NCBI GenBank assembly: GCA_025056255.1
Contig: JANWVT010000002.1
Span: 186,001-250,000 of the forward strand
Direction of reading: 5' to 3'
Source: Bernardetiaceae bacterium
GTDB lineage: Bacteria > Bacteroidota > Bacteroidia > Cytophagales > Thermoflexibacteraceae
DNA length: 64,000 nt
A model generated the notes under the pieces. It was not told the origin of the DNA. It worked only from the letters and a program-made list of their open reading frames with translations, and ran no database searches. Of the stretch, positions 52,424 to 60,719 are shown piece after piece; within the stretch, counting starts at the first letter, position 1; every line of letters starts with the position of its first letter. Position numbers and translations under genes: made by a program.

Positions 52424-54919
52424 ATGAAACAATTTTTGATTACATTATTATGCGCGGCGCTTAGTTGTGCGGCTGTAGCGCAGTTACAGTCGCCAGATGC
52501 CTTTTTGGGTTATCGAATAGGCGACCGATTTACGCCGCACCATCGCGTAGTAGATTACTTCCGACACGTAGCCGCCCAAGTTCCTACTCAGGTAAAACTG
52601 ATAGAGTACGGTAGTAGCTACGAAGGTCGCCCCCTTGTAGTAGCTGTTATCAGCTCAGCAGCCAACATGTCGCGCTTGGAAGACATCCGCATCAATAATC
52701 TTCGGCTAACTGGCTTAGTAGAAGGGCAAGGCACTACCAATGCTCCCGCTATTGTTTGGATGAGTTATAATGTACATGGCAATGAAGCAGTTTCTACCGA
52801 GGCAGTTATGCTCACACTTTATGAACTGCTTACCCAACGTGGTAATTGGCTAAACGAGGTGGTAGTGATTTTAGACCCTTGTGCTAATCCTGACGGGCAC
52901 TCGCGCTATGTGAACTGGTATGTGCAAATGGTAGGCGCCCGCCCTAATGTGCAGCCCGATGCCCGTGAACATTACGAGCCTTGGCCTGGTGGCAGATTCA
53001 ACCATTATAGCTTCGACCTTAACCGCGACTGGGCATGGCAAAGCCAACAAGAAACGCGCCAGCGCATAGCACTCTACCAGCAGTGGATGCCACAAGTGCA
53101 CGGCGATTTTCACGAAATGGGCGTAGAACAGCCCTATTATTTTGCTCCTGCTGCCGAGCCCTACCACAAAGAAATTACCAACTGGCAACGCGAGTTTCAA
53201 CGAGAAATAGGCAAAAATACAGCTCGATATTTCGACCAACACAAGTGGATGTATTTTACGCGTCAAACCTTTGACCTGCTCTATCCCAGTTATGGCGACA
53301 CCTGGCCTACTTTCAACGGCGCCATTGGTATGACCTACGAACAAGGCGGCTCTGGACGCGCCGGTTTAGGCATTCTAATGAACAACGGAGACACGCTCAC
53401 CTTGCGCAAGCGCATTGAACACCAGCATACAGCAGGTTTAGCCACTATCGAAACCGCTACAAAGCAAAAAAGCCGACTGCTGCAAGAATTCAAAAATTAC
53501 TTTGAACAAGCTCGCAGCAACCCAAGTGGTATTTATAAATCGTTTATTATCCCGGCAACCAACGATGCCTACAAGCTCAGCATGCTGATTGAATACTTAG
53601 ACCGCAATCAAATCCGCTATGGAACTGCAACCACAACCACCTCAGTAAAAGCGTTCAACTTTCAAACCGGCAAAGAAGAAACGGTCAATATTAGTCGCAA
53701 CGACTTGATTATCAGCTCTGCACAACCCAAGTCGGTGCTGGTAAAGGTACTTTTCAACCCGCGTACAGTCATATCCGACTCGGTTACCTACGATGCTACG
53801 GCTTGGGCTTTGCCCTATGCCATGGGGTTGCAAGCGTATGCCTCTACCGAACGACTCAGCTTGTCTGCCTACAACAAGCCGACATTTGTACCTAACACAC
53901 TGCCCTCTGAAGGCGCATATGCATATCTGACAGCATGGAACAATTTTGGACATGCACGTCTGTTGGCTGCATGGCTCAAACAAGGACTGAACGTTCGCTA
54001 TGCGGAGCAGCCTTTCTCCATCAATGGGATTTCCTACAATCGCGGAGCTTTAATGGTCAGCCGTGCCGATAACGCACACATCAGTAATTTTGACCAAAAA
54101 GTAGTAGAAACTGCTAATCAATTGCAAGTAACTATTCAAGCTACTCAATCAGGTTTGGTTTCTTCTGGAATTGACCTTGGCTCCAGCGATTTCCAGTTAA
54201 TCAGTGCACCCCGCATTGCTCTTGTGGCAGGAGAGGGCGTCTATCCTACCTCTTTTGGTGAAGTATGGCATTATTTCGACCAACTGTTAGACTATCCCGT
54301 AACAGTTATCAACAGTACTATGCTGAACCGCATAAACTGGAACAAATACAATGTGCTCATTCTCCCTGCTGGTAGCTATAACAACTTAGACCTAAATGCA
54401 CTCAAGTTGTGGATACGTAGCGGCGGCAGACTGATTGCAATGGAAAATGCCCTGAATGTATTTGCCGACAAAGAAGGTTTTTTGCTTAAAACCAAAACCG
54501 AAGACAAGGATAAAAAAGATGAAAAACCCAAACCCGAAGAGTTGCTGAAAAAATATGGTGATAAAGAGCGGAGCGCTCTTACAAATGGTGTAGAAGGCAG
54601 CATTTTCCGAGCTGAAATGGATATCACGCATCCTTTGGCTTTTGGTTATTCAGAAAGCTATTATACTTTAAAGCATATTAACAACTTCTACGAATATTTA
54701 AATGGTGGCTGGAATGTGGGAGTTTTAAGAGCAGATGCCTATGTGGATGGTTTTGTAGGTAGCAAAGCCAAAGACAAACTTAAAAATAGCCTTGTTTTTG
54801 GTGTGGAAGAAATAGGCAACGGAGCTGTAATTTATCTTGCAGACAGTCCGATTTATCGTCACTCTTGGCAAAATGGTTACTTACTGTTTAGCAATGCCGT
54901 ATTTTTAGTCGGAAGATAG
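52424..54919 (+). CDS. M14 family zinc carboxypeptidase, secreted
   Basis: About 831 residues with a signal peptide (MKQFLITLLCAALSC, then AAVAQ). The zinc-binding HGNEAVSTE lies near residues 118-126, and DLNRDWAWQSQQ and GDFHEMG follow. A long C-terminal region has a GATase1-like segment (VYPTSFGEVWHYFDQLLDYPV, ILPAGSYNNL) and a Lys/Asp/Glu-rich linker (KTEDKDKKDEKPKPEE). This architecture is common in Bacteroidota M14 peptidases. It is probably periplasmic or exported. ATG 52424 is preferred over TTG 52379. Confidence 0.88.
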   Translation: MKQFLITLLCAALSCAAVAQLQSPDAFLGYRIGDRFTPHHRVVDYFRHVAAQVPTQVKLIEYGSSYEGRPLVVAVISSAANMSRLEDIRINNLRLTGLVEGQGTTNAPAIVWMSYNVHGNEAVSTEAVMLTLYELLTQRGNWLNEVVVILDPCANPDGHSRYVNWYVQMVGARPNVQPDAREHYEPWPGGRFNHYSFDLNRDWAWQSQQETRQRIALYQQWMPQVHGDFHEMGVEQPYYFAPAAEPYHKEITNWQREFQREIGKNTARYFDQHKWMYFTRQTFDLLYPSYGDTWPTFNGAIGMTYEQGGSGRAGLGILMNNGDTLTLRKRIEHQHTAGLATIETATKQKSRLLQEFKNYFEQARSNPSGIYKSFIIPATNDAYKLSMLIEYLDRNQIRYGTATTTTSVKAFNFQTGKEETVNISRNDLIISSAQPKSVLVKVLFNPRTVISDSVTYDATAWALPYAMGLQAYASTERLSLSAYNKPTFVPNTLPSEGAYAYLTAWNNFGHARLLAAWLKQGLNVRYAEQPFSINGISYNRGALMVSRADNAHISNFDQKVVETANQLQVTIQATQSGLVSSGIDLGSSDFQLISAPRIALVAGEGVYPTSFGEVWHYFDQLLDYPVTVINSTMLNRINWNKYNVLILPAGSYNNLDLNALKLWIRSGGRLIAMENALNVFADKEGFLLKTKTEDKDKKDEKPKPEELLKKYGDKERSALTNGVEGSIFRAEMDITHPLAFGYSESYYTLKHINNFYEYLNGGWNVGVLRADAYVDGFVGSKAKDKLKNSLVFGVEEIGNGAVIYLADSPIYRHSWQNGYLLFSNAVFLVGR

Positions 54920-55048
54920 CAAAGTAAGCCACCTATTTTGACAAAACACAACTTCGCAACTGTTATAAGCAACCCAATTACGCTACAACCCTCTAACAGC
55001 AATTGCTACTTAGATTGCACCAAATCAAGTTGAGTTGATGCATTGCCA

Positions 55049-55080
55049 AAACCCGACAGAGCTAAAAATCTGTCGGGTTT
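55049..55080 (+). terminator. Intrinsic terminator after the M14 peptidase
   Basis: AAACCCGACAGA (55049-55060) pairs perfectly over 12 bp with TCTGTCGGGTTT (55069-55080), loop of 8 bases. A short T-rich tail (TTTGTT) follows. Confidence 0.65.
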
Positions 55081-55253
55081 GTTAGTGTGGTTTGTTTATG
55101 GTAGTATTCTGCCAACAAAGCAAGGTGAATCTGTAAAAAAGCATCATCAAAACTGTAACCAGTACCACTGTATTACCACTGTAAAAGCCTAAATTCCTGT
55201 TTTTATTTGCACAAAAGTCAGACGCGAACAGCTTTCCAAGCCGTTTTTTGGCA

Positions 55254-55261
55254 TAAATTTG
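55254..55261 (+). promoter_or_regulatory. -7 element adjoining the start codon of the small lipoprotein
   Basis: TAAATTTG fits TAnnTTTG and ends 3 nt before ATG 55265. If used, the transcript would start at or inside the start codon and be leaderless. No TTTG is seen at the -33 position. Confidence 0.35.
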
Positions 55262-55264
55262 CTT

Positions 55265-55687
55265 ATGAAAACCTTCGTTCGGCAACTACTGACTTTTGGG
55301 TTTATTGCAGTGCTGATGCTTGCCTGTACGAAAAAACCACGTGAAGGGCTTTACTACTGTGCGGGGAATATTTTAGAAGTAGTTTGGTTGAAGCACAACC
55401 GTATTGCATTTCAGATTATTTCCAAGCGCAACCGCCAAACACAATACATTAGTGGGAAAGCAAAACTCTACAAGGATAATTTATACGTCTCTACCGAACT
55501 TTTTGGTAACCATCATACCAATCGCCTTTTTTTTGAGTGTAAACCCGGGCAAATTCAAATTACGGAGAATAGTTTAAATCCTTCCCAAAAATTTTTTGAA
55601 GGTATTTACGATTTCTTTTCAGCAGATAAATTGCGTTCCGAAGCAATTTATTTTTGGAATACTGCTCATTTGCAACCGAAACTATGA
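55265..55687 (+). CDS. Small lipoprotein of unknown function
   Basis: About 140 residues from ATG 55265 (MKTFVRQLLTFGFIAVLMLAC). The lipobox LMLAC gives Cys at residue 21. The mature part is a short beta-rich domain (LYYCAGNILEVVWLKHNRIAF) without known motif; I do not recognise the family. Its TGA stop overlaps the ATG of the yigZ-like gene by 4 bp (ATGA), so the two are translationally coupled. Confidence 0.7.
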   Translation: MKTFVRQLLTFGFIAVLMLACTKKPREGLYYCAGNILEVVWLKHNRIAFQIISKRNRQTQYISGKAKLYKDNLYVSTELFGNHHTNRLFFECKPGQIQITENSLNPSQKFFEGIYDFFSADKLRSEAIYFWNTAHLQPKL

Positions 55688-56301
55688 CTGATACGTACTA
55701 CGTTTTGAAAAGTGCTGTTGAGTTTCAGTTCAAGGAAAAGGGCAGCCACTTTCTTGCTTATGCTTTTCCTGTTGAAACCGAAGAAGAGGCAAAACAAAAG
55801 CTGGCTGAGTTGCGCAAAAAGTATTACAATGCTACTCACCACTGTTATGCCTATACAGTAGGGTATCCAAAAGCCATTATCCGCCAGAGCGATGATGGAG
55901 AACCCTCAGGAACAGCAGGTTTGCCTATTCAGAACCTCATTAGGGCAAGAGGCATACAGAATGTACTAATAGCAGTGGTGCGTTACTATGGAGGTATTAA
56001 ATTAGGAACGTCTGGATTAATACAGGCATATAAAGCTGCTGCAGCAGGAGTGCTAAATCAAGCTATTTTGCAGGCAAAATATCTCAAGAAAAAAGTATTA
56101 GTGAAAGTGCCTTTCGAAAACCTGAATGAGGTAATGAAAATTGCCAAAAAGCACAAACAGCAACCAGATTGGCAAACTTTTTTAGAAGACAATTATGGAA
56201 AGCAACAGCTCACTTTTCAGGTGAGGCATAGCGAGTTACCTGCTTTCGAAATTTCACTTCGCAACTTGCCTTACGTTGAAGTAGATATTGAAACAATTTA
56301 A
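55684..56301 (+). CDS. YigZ family protein (IMPACT family)
   Basis: About 205 residues from ATG 55684 (MTDTYYVLKSAVEFQFKEKG). The UPF0029/IMPACT N-terminal domain shows FLAYAFPVETEEEAKQKL, CYAYTVGY, SDDGEPSGTAGLPI and RYYGGIKLGTSGLIQAY, which are diagnostic. The C-terminal domain (about 145-205) is the ferredoxin-like YigZ domain. The function is not firmly established; a role in translation or stress regulation is suggested by eukaryotic IMPACT. It is translationally coupled to the upstream lipoprotein. Confidence 0.92.
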   Translation: MTDTYYVLKSAVEFQFKEKGSHFLAYAFPVETEEEAKQKLAELRKKYYNATHHCYAYTVGYPKAIIRQSDDGEPSGTAGLPIQNLIRARGIQNVLIAVVRYYGGIKLGTSGLIQAYKAAAAGVLNQAILQAKYLKKKVLVKVPFENLNEVMKIAKKHKQQPDWQTFLEDNYGKQQLTFQVRHSELPAFEISLRNLPYVEVDIETI

Positions 56302-56318
56302 AACAAGACCTCAACTTA

Positions 56319-56326
56319 TAAATTTG
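56319..56326 (+). promoter_or_regulatory. Candidate -7 element of the 56.3-kb lipoprotein gene
   Basis: TAAATTTG fits TAnnTTTG, 21 nt before ATG 56348. No clear -33 match. Confidence 0.3.
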
Positions 56327-56347
56327 CAATATAAAATTTGAATCAAA

Positions 56348-56908
56348 ATGATAACGAAAAAATTTGCATCTCTAATAGGAGTAGTACTGGTCGGTTTGTT
56401 AGGTAATGCTTGTAAAGAGAATGTTGTACAAATACCGCCACCCGATTTTGCCCAGATTATGGTAGACAACGGACCTTTCATAGGCTTCAAAACAACCAAC
56501 GACCAAGATTTTTCGCGCTACACACAAGTAGTAGTACGTAAAGCACCTGTGAACAATCAGGTTATTTTTGAAGAAACGTTCTTAGAGGCAGGGCAACCTC
56601 GTACTATGACCTATACGGTGAAGTTTGGCAGAATTGGCAGCAATGCAGTTGAGCTTTCTATTGACCAACAGTCGGTAGGAGGAAATGAAACAGTAATTGG
56701 CATAACCATGCCAGGCGAAACGAATCCGGCATCTACTGTTCATGGACAGTTTATCGGATTTGATGCTAATAAGCAGAAAGTTAATAAGTTGCAGTTTGCC
56801 TTAGCTACCAATCCCGGCACGCCACGTGCACGCCGTTGGCTCTACGACTTTCCGCAGCCTTGCCCCTCCAATCGTCCGCGCTGGAACGGCAGCGATTGCG
56901 TTCAATAA
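56348..56908 (+). CDS. Hypothetical lipoprotein
   Basis: 186 residues. The signal MITKKFASLIGVVLVGLLGN is followed by lipobox NAC (Cys22). The mature part is beta-rich (FIGFKTTNDQDFSRYTQVVV, TYTVKFGRIGSNAVELSI) without a known motif and ends in CPSNRPRWNGSDCVQ with two cysteines. I do not recognise it. It ends 2 bp before the cutC start, so the two are probably co-transcribed. Confidence 0.6.
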   Translation: MITKKFASLIGVVLVGLLGNACKENVVQIPPPDFAQIMVDNGPFIGFKTTNDQDFSRYTQVVVRKAPVNNQVIFEETFLEAGQPRTMTYTVKFGRIGSNAVELSIDQQSVGGNETVIGITMPGETNPASTVHGQFIGFDANKQKVNKLQFALATNPGTPRARRWLYDFPQPCPSNRPRWNGSDCVQ

Positions 56909-56910
56909 GC

Positions 56911-57648
56911 ATGCGTTTGTTAGAAGTATGTGTAGATAATTGGCAAGGAGCATTAGCTGCTGACAAGGGAGGGGCAGACCGCCTTGAACTCTGTGCATCA
57001 TTAGCCGATGGAGGTATCACCCCTTCATCGGCTTTTATTGTAGCTGTTAAAAAAGCCGTTAAAGCGCCTGTTTACGTGATGGTGCGCCCTCGTAGCGGCG
57101 ACTTTACTTATTCAGAGGCAGAGTTTGCAATTATGCTGCAACAGATTGAGGAGGTGAAACAAGCAGGTGCCGACGGTATTGTTACAGGCGTCATCAATCA
57201 GCAGGGTGAGTTGTGTTTGCAAAAAAACGCTGCCCTTATTGCTGCTGCCCGCCCGCTGGGCGTAACCTTGCATCGCGCCTTTGATGTAACCCCTAATCTT
57301 TCCGATGCACTTGAAGCAGCTATTGGATTGGGCTTTGAGCGCATCTTAACCTCCGGTGGAAAGGCAAATGCGTTTGAAGGACTACATAGCATTGCACAAC
57401 TCGTGCAGCAAGCAGCAGGGCGTATTAGTATTATGCCCGGTAGTGGCATTAATACAGCCAATATTCGGCTAATAGTGCAAATTACCCGTGCTCATGAGTA
57501 TCATTTTTCTGCTAAAATAAACCAACCAAGCCCGCTTTTACACCTCTACCAAACTCATCCTGCTGCCTTAGCACAAAATATCGGTTATTTAACTACTGCC
57601 GACGAAGATACGGTACGCCGCATGAAACAGGCATTACTTACAATTTAG
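56911..57648 (+). CDS. cutC: Copper homeostasis protein CutC
   Basis: About 245 residues from ATG 56911 (MRLLEVCVDNWQGALAADKG). The CutC TIM-barrel signature is visible: GADRLELCASLADGGITPS, VMVRPRSGDFTYS, GADGIVTGVI, LHRAFDVTPN and RILTSGGKANA. The name follows the E. coli family; copper handling is not proven for most members. The upstream in-frame codons from 56836 overlap the lipoprotein gene and are ignored. Its 3' end overlaps the convergent aminotransferase gene by 11 bp. Confidence 0.93.
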   Translation: MRLLEVCVDNWQGALAADKGGADRLELCASLADGGITPSSAFIVAVKKAVKAPVYVMVRPRSGDFTYSEAEFAIMLQQIEEVKQAGADGIVTGVINQQGELCLQKNAALIAAARPLGVTLHRAFDVTPNLSDALEAAIGLGFERILTSGGKANAFEGLHSIAQLVQQAAGRISIMPGSGINTANIRLIVQITRAHEYHFSAKINQPSPLLHLYQTHPAALAQNIGYLTTADEDTVRRMKQALLTI

Positions 57649-58783
57649 CCAACCTTTCAACAGCCCGCTCTAAGGTTTCATCTGTTTTAGCAAAGCAGAA
57701 ACGCAAGAAATGCTCTTGTTTAGGCAGGCGATAAAATACCGAAACCGGCACAGTGGCTACCCCAATTTCTTTGGTTAGCCAAATAGCAAAGGTTGTATCG
57801 GGCTCGCTAGATATAGCCGAATAATTGGCTAATTGAAAGTAAGTCCCTTTGCAAGGCATTAAGCTGAAGCGAGTAGCCTGCATGAGCTGGCAAAATGTAT
57901 CGCGTTTCTGTTTGTAGAAGCTCGACACTTCAAGATACCTTTCGGGCTGTTGTAAATATTCGGCAATAGCATATTGCAAGGGTGTGGCTGTACTGAAAGT
58001 AAGAAACTGATGTACTTTTCGAAACTCGCGCATCAAAGGTGCTGGTGCTATAGCGTAGCCTACTTTCCAACCAGTTATATGAAACGTTTTTCCGAATGAA
58101 GATATTACTACACTTCTTTCAGCAAGGCGTGGGTATTTAAGTACACTTTCGTGTGTGCCCGCAAAAATGATATGCTCATACACTTCGTCGCTAATGAGTA
58201 TAATGTCTGTATTGCTTAGTAGATTTTCCAACCAAAGCATATCGGCTTGGGACATTATCGCGCCTGTAGGGTTGTGCGGCGAGTTGATAATAATGGCTCG
58301 CGTGCAAGGCGTGATGGCTGCTGCCAATGCTACTCTGTTCAGTTCAAAATGTGGGGCAATAAGAGGTACCCCAATCACTTTTCCTCCATTGAGCTCAATA
58401 GCAGGCATGTAGCTATCGTAACAAGGTTCTAATACAATCACCTCATCGCCTTGTGTTACAAAGGCAGCAATTGCGGCATAGAGTGCTTCTGTGGCGCCAG
58501 AGGTAATGGTTATCTCTGTTTCAGGATGAGGACTGTAGCCGTAAAGTGCTTCTGTTTTTGCTGCAATTCGCTCGCGTAAGGGCATAATGCCTGGCATAGG
58601 AGCGTACTGATTCATTCCCTTTTTCATATAGGCATACGCCAGAGCGGCTAAGTGCTCGTCGGTACCAAAATCGGGAAATCCTTGCGACAAATTGATGGCT
58701 CCACATTCAGCAGCCAGTGCCGACATAACTGTAAAAATAGTAGTGCCTATGTGCGGTAATTTACTTGGTACAGCTTGATTCAT
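57638..58783 (-). CDS. Methionine aminotransferase (YbdL-type, class I/II)
   Basis: 381 residues, PLP-dependent fold type I. INLSQGFPDFGTDEHL near residue 31, NSPHNPTGA and SDEVYEHIIF, and the Lys segment SSFGKTFHITGWKVGYAI (Schiff-base Lys) are present. The pattern resembles the YbdL/kynurenine aminotransferase-like group that acts on methionine and aromatic amino acids. It is convergent with cutC. Confidence 0.9.
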   Translation of the reverse strand: MNQAVPSKLPHIGTTIFTVMSALAAECGAINLSQGFPDFGTDEHLAALAYAYMKKGMNQYAPMPGIMPLRERIAAKTEALYGYSPHPETEITITSGATEALYAAIAAFVTQGDEVIVLEPCYDSYMPAIELNGGKVIGVPLIAPHFELNRVALAAAITPCTRAIIINSPHNPTGAIMSQADMLWLENLLSNTDIILISDEVYEHIIFAGTHESVLKYPRLAERSVVISSFGKTFHITGWKVGYAIAPAPLMREFRKVHQFLTFSTATPLQYAIAEYLQQPERYLEVSSFYKQKRDTFCQLMQATRFSLMPCKGTYFQLANYSAISSEPDTTFAIWLTKEIGVATVPVSVFYRLPKQEHFLRFCFAKTDETLERAVERLAKL

Positions 58784-58934
58784 CAGCTTTCTTACTTGAT
58801 TATCAGCCTAAATTAAATTAAATGTTACAACGGGTATGTACTTGTGTAATAAATGAACGAAATTTGTTTTGATTAGCCAATAGCTATTTGGTAGCTTTAT
58901 TTCGTTCAAATTATATGTTCACCCCGGCAATTTT

Positions 58935-60716
58935 ATGAGAGAATTTATTCATTCTCTTTTCCGCTATGCGAATATTTTTTTACGCGACATTCCTAAGCAG
59001 GGACGTAGTCGCTATGAAATCTATCAAATTAAGATTTTCAATCAAATCCTCTTGTACACACCGCTTGTAGCATTAGCTGCTGTTTTACTGCTTGGCTGGG
59101 AGAGCAATTTTATTGAAAGAATAGCATTAGTCGGCATACTCGCTGCTATCTTTTGGGGGCTGATATGGCTTAATAAGAGCGGTTTTGACCACATTGCGCG
59201 ACCGATATATATTACTACTGCATCTTTGGCTAATGGATATATTGCATATCGGGAAGGACATCAAATCAACGTGAATTTGTTTTTTTTCCTGCTTCCGATG
59301 CTAGGTTTTGCAATTACGCCACGCCGCCGTCTGGCAGATATGGGGTTTAATATTGCATTCCCTTTAGCAGTTTTGGTTTGTACGCTTTGGGTGGATATTC
59401 CGTGGATAAAAACCATTCAGCGCCCCAAAGAAGAAATCCAACTGTATGCTAACATAAGCACGTTGGTCTTTTTTGTACTTTTTGTTTATGCTGCTTGGTT
59501 ATTGGCTGACCTCAACCATCAGACATATGAGCAGTTGATAAGTAAGATAGAAAATAATCGAAAAATTCAACAGAAGCTGCTCAAACAAGCCAAAGAGCTA
59601 CGGATTGCCCAACAATTAGCTAAAATAGGCTTTTGGGAACTCAATGCAAAGGGGAGCATATATTGCAGCAAAGAGGCATGCGAGATTTTGCATGTTCCTT
59701 TTGGAGAAAAAATTACCAGACAAACTATTGCTGCTCTGGTGCATCCTGAGGAGGTTGACTTTGTTATTCAGAATTTGCTCAGAAACCCCGAAGAGGGCAA
59801 TGTATACACCTTCAGTTTTAGGCTGAATCCTAAGTATGGCGAGCGTTGGGTTGCCATTTCTTGTATAGAGGCTACTTTTATTCCCGAATACAATGCTTTC
59901 CACAGTAAAGGAATTGTGCAAGACATCACTGCGGTGAAACAGACCGAACAGCAATTGTTGCAAACCATTGCCGAAAAAGACCGCATTTTGGCAACCGTAA
60001 GCCATGACTTGCGCAGCCCTATTGCTACCACATTGCAACTGCTCGACTTGGCAGCAAAAGAACTTAGAAACGCCAATTATAGCAGGGGGCATAAGCTACT
60101 GTTAGAGTACCAAGAAATGATGCGGCAAAGCCAACAACGAACATTGTCTATCATTGAAGACTTGTTAGAGCTTTGCACACAAAAAAACATTGTGCATTTG
60201 TCTGGTCAGCCAACCGACTTATTTAGCCTTGTAGAGCAAACAGTTAATCCGCAAATATATCGTGCTACCAAAAAAGGTATCCTGCTACAGCTGAAACCTG
60301 CTAAACATGATATTATCATTAACGCTGTACCCGATAAAATTGCCCGTGCACTGGAAAACTTATTGGTAAATGCTATTAAGTTTACACCAATGGGCGGGAA
60401 AATTACTGTATCGGTAGAAAAATCAGAGGGTTTTGCCCTTGTTGCAGTTGCCGACACTGGCATTGGCATTCCTGATGAGCTGAAAAAACATCTGTTCGAA
60501 CAATCTGGTGTAGCACGGCGCCACGGTACAGAAGGCGAAAACTCTACTGGGTTAGGGCTTTCCATTGTTAAGCAGTGGGTAGAAATGCACAATGGAACAA
60601 TTTGGTGCGAAGACAATAAGCCACAGGGTACTGTTTTCTACATGTCTTTTCCGTTGATAATAGAAGATAAGTTGCCAAACGAGTTAGACAACAATCGTTT
60701 GGCAACTACTTTTTAG
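58935..60716 (+). CDS. PAS domain sensor histidine kinase
   Basis: 593 residues. About six hydrophobic segments lie within residues 35-195, then a coiled linker and a PAS domain (about 225-325, ELRIAQQLAKIGFWELNAKG to GIVQDITAVKQ). The HisKA domain follows with His357 in VSHDLRSPIATTLQLL. HATPase has N box LENLLVNAIKFTPMGG, G1 VADTGIGIP and G2 GLGLSIVKQWVEMHNG. No adjacent regulator is present. The downstream prolyl oligopeptidase gene is convergent, 3 bp apart. Confidence 0.92.
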   Translation: MREFIHSLFRYANIFLRDIPKQGRSRYEIYQIKIFNQILLYTPLVALAAVLLLGWESNFIERIALVGILAAIFWGLIWLNKSGFDHIARPIYITTASLANGYIAYREGHQINVNLFFFLLPMLGFAITPRRRLADMGFNIAFPLAVLVCTLWVDIPWIKTIQRPKEEIQLYANISTLVFFVLFVYAAWLLADLNHQTYEQLISKIENNRKIQQKLLKQAKELRIAQQLAKIGFWELNAKGSIYCSKEACEILHVPFGEKITRQTIAALVHPEEVDFVIQNLLRNPEEGNVYTFSFRLNPKYGERWVAISCIEATFIPEYNAFHSKGIVQDITAVKQTEQQLLQTIAEKDRILATVSHDLRSPIATTLQLLDLAAKELRNANYSRGHKLLLEYQEMMRQSQQRTLSIIEDLLELCTQKNIVHLSGQPTDLFSLVEQTVNPQIYRATKKGILLQLKPAKHDIIINAVPDKIARALENLLVNAIKFTPMGGKITVSVEKSEGFALVAVADTGIGIPDELKKHLFEQSGVARRHGTEGENSTGLGLSIVKQWVEMHNGTIWCEDNKPQGTVFYMSFPLIIEDKLPNELDNNRLATTF

Positions 60717-60719
60717 AGC

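Larger units (their letters stand above)
54920..55264. other. Intergenic region with hairpin
   Basis: About 345 bp; besides the hairpin at 55049-55080 and the -7 element at its right end I see nothing. Confidence 0.5.
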
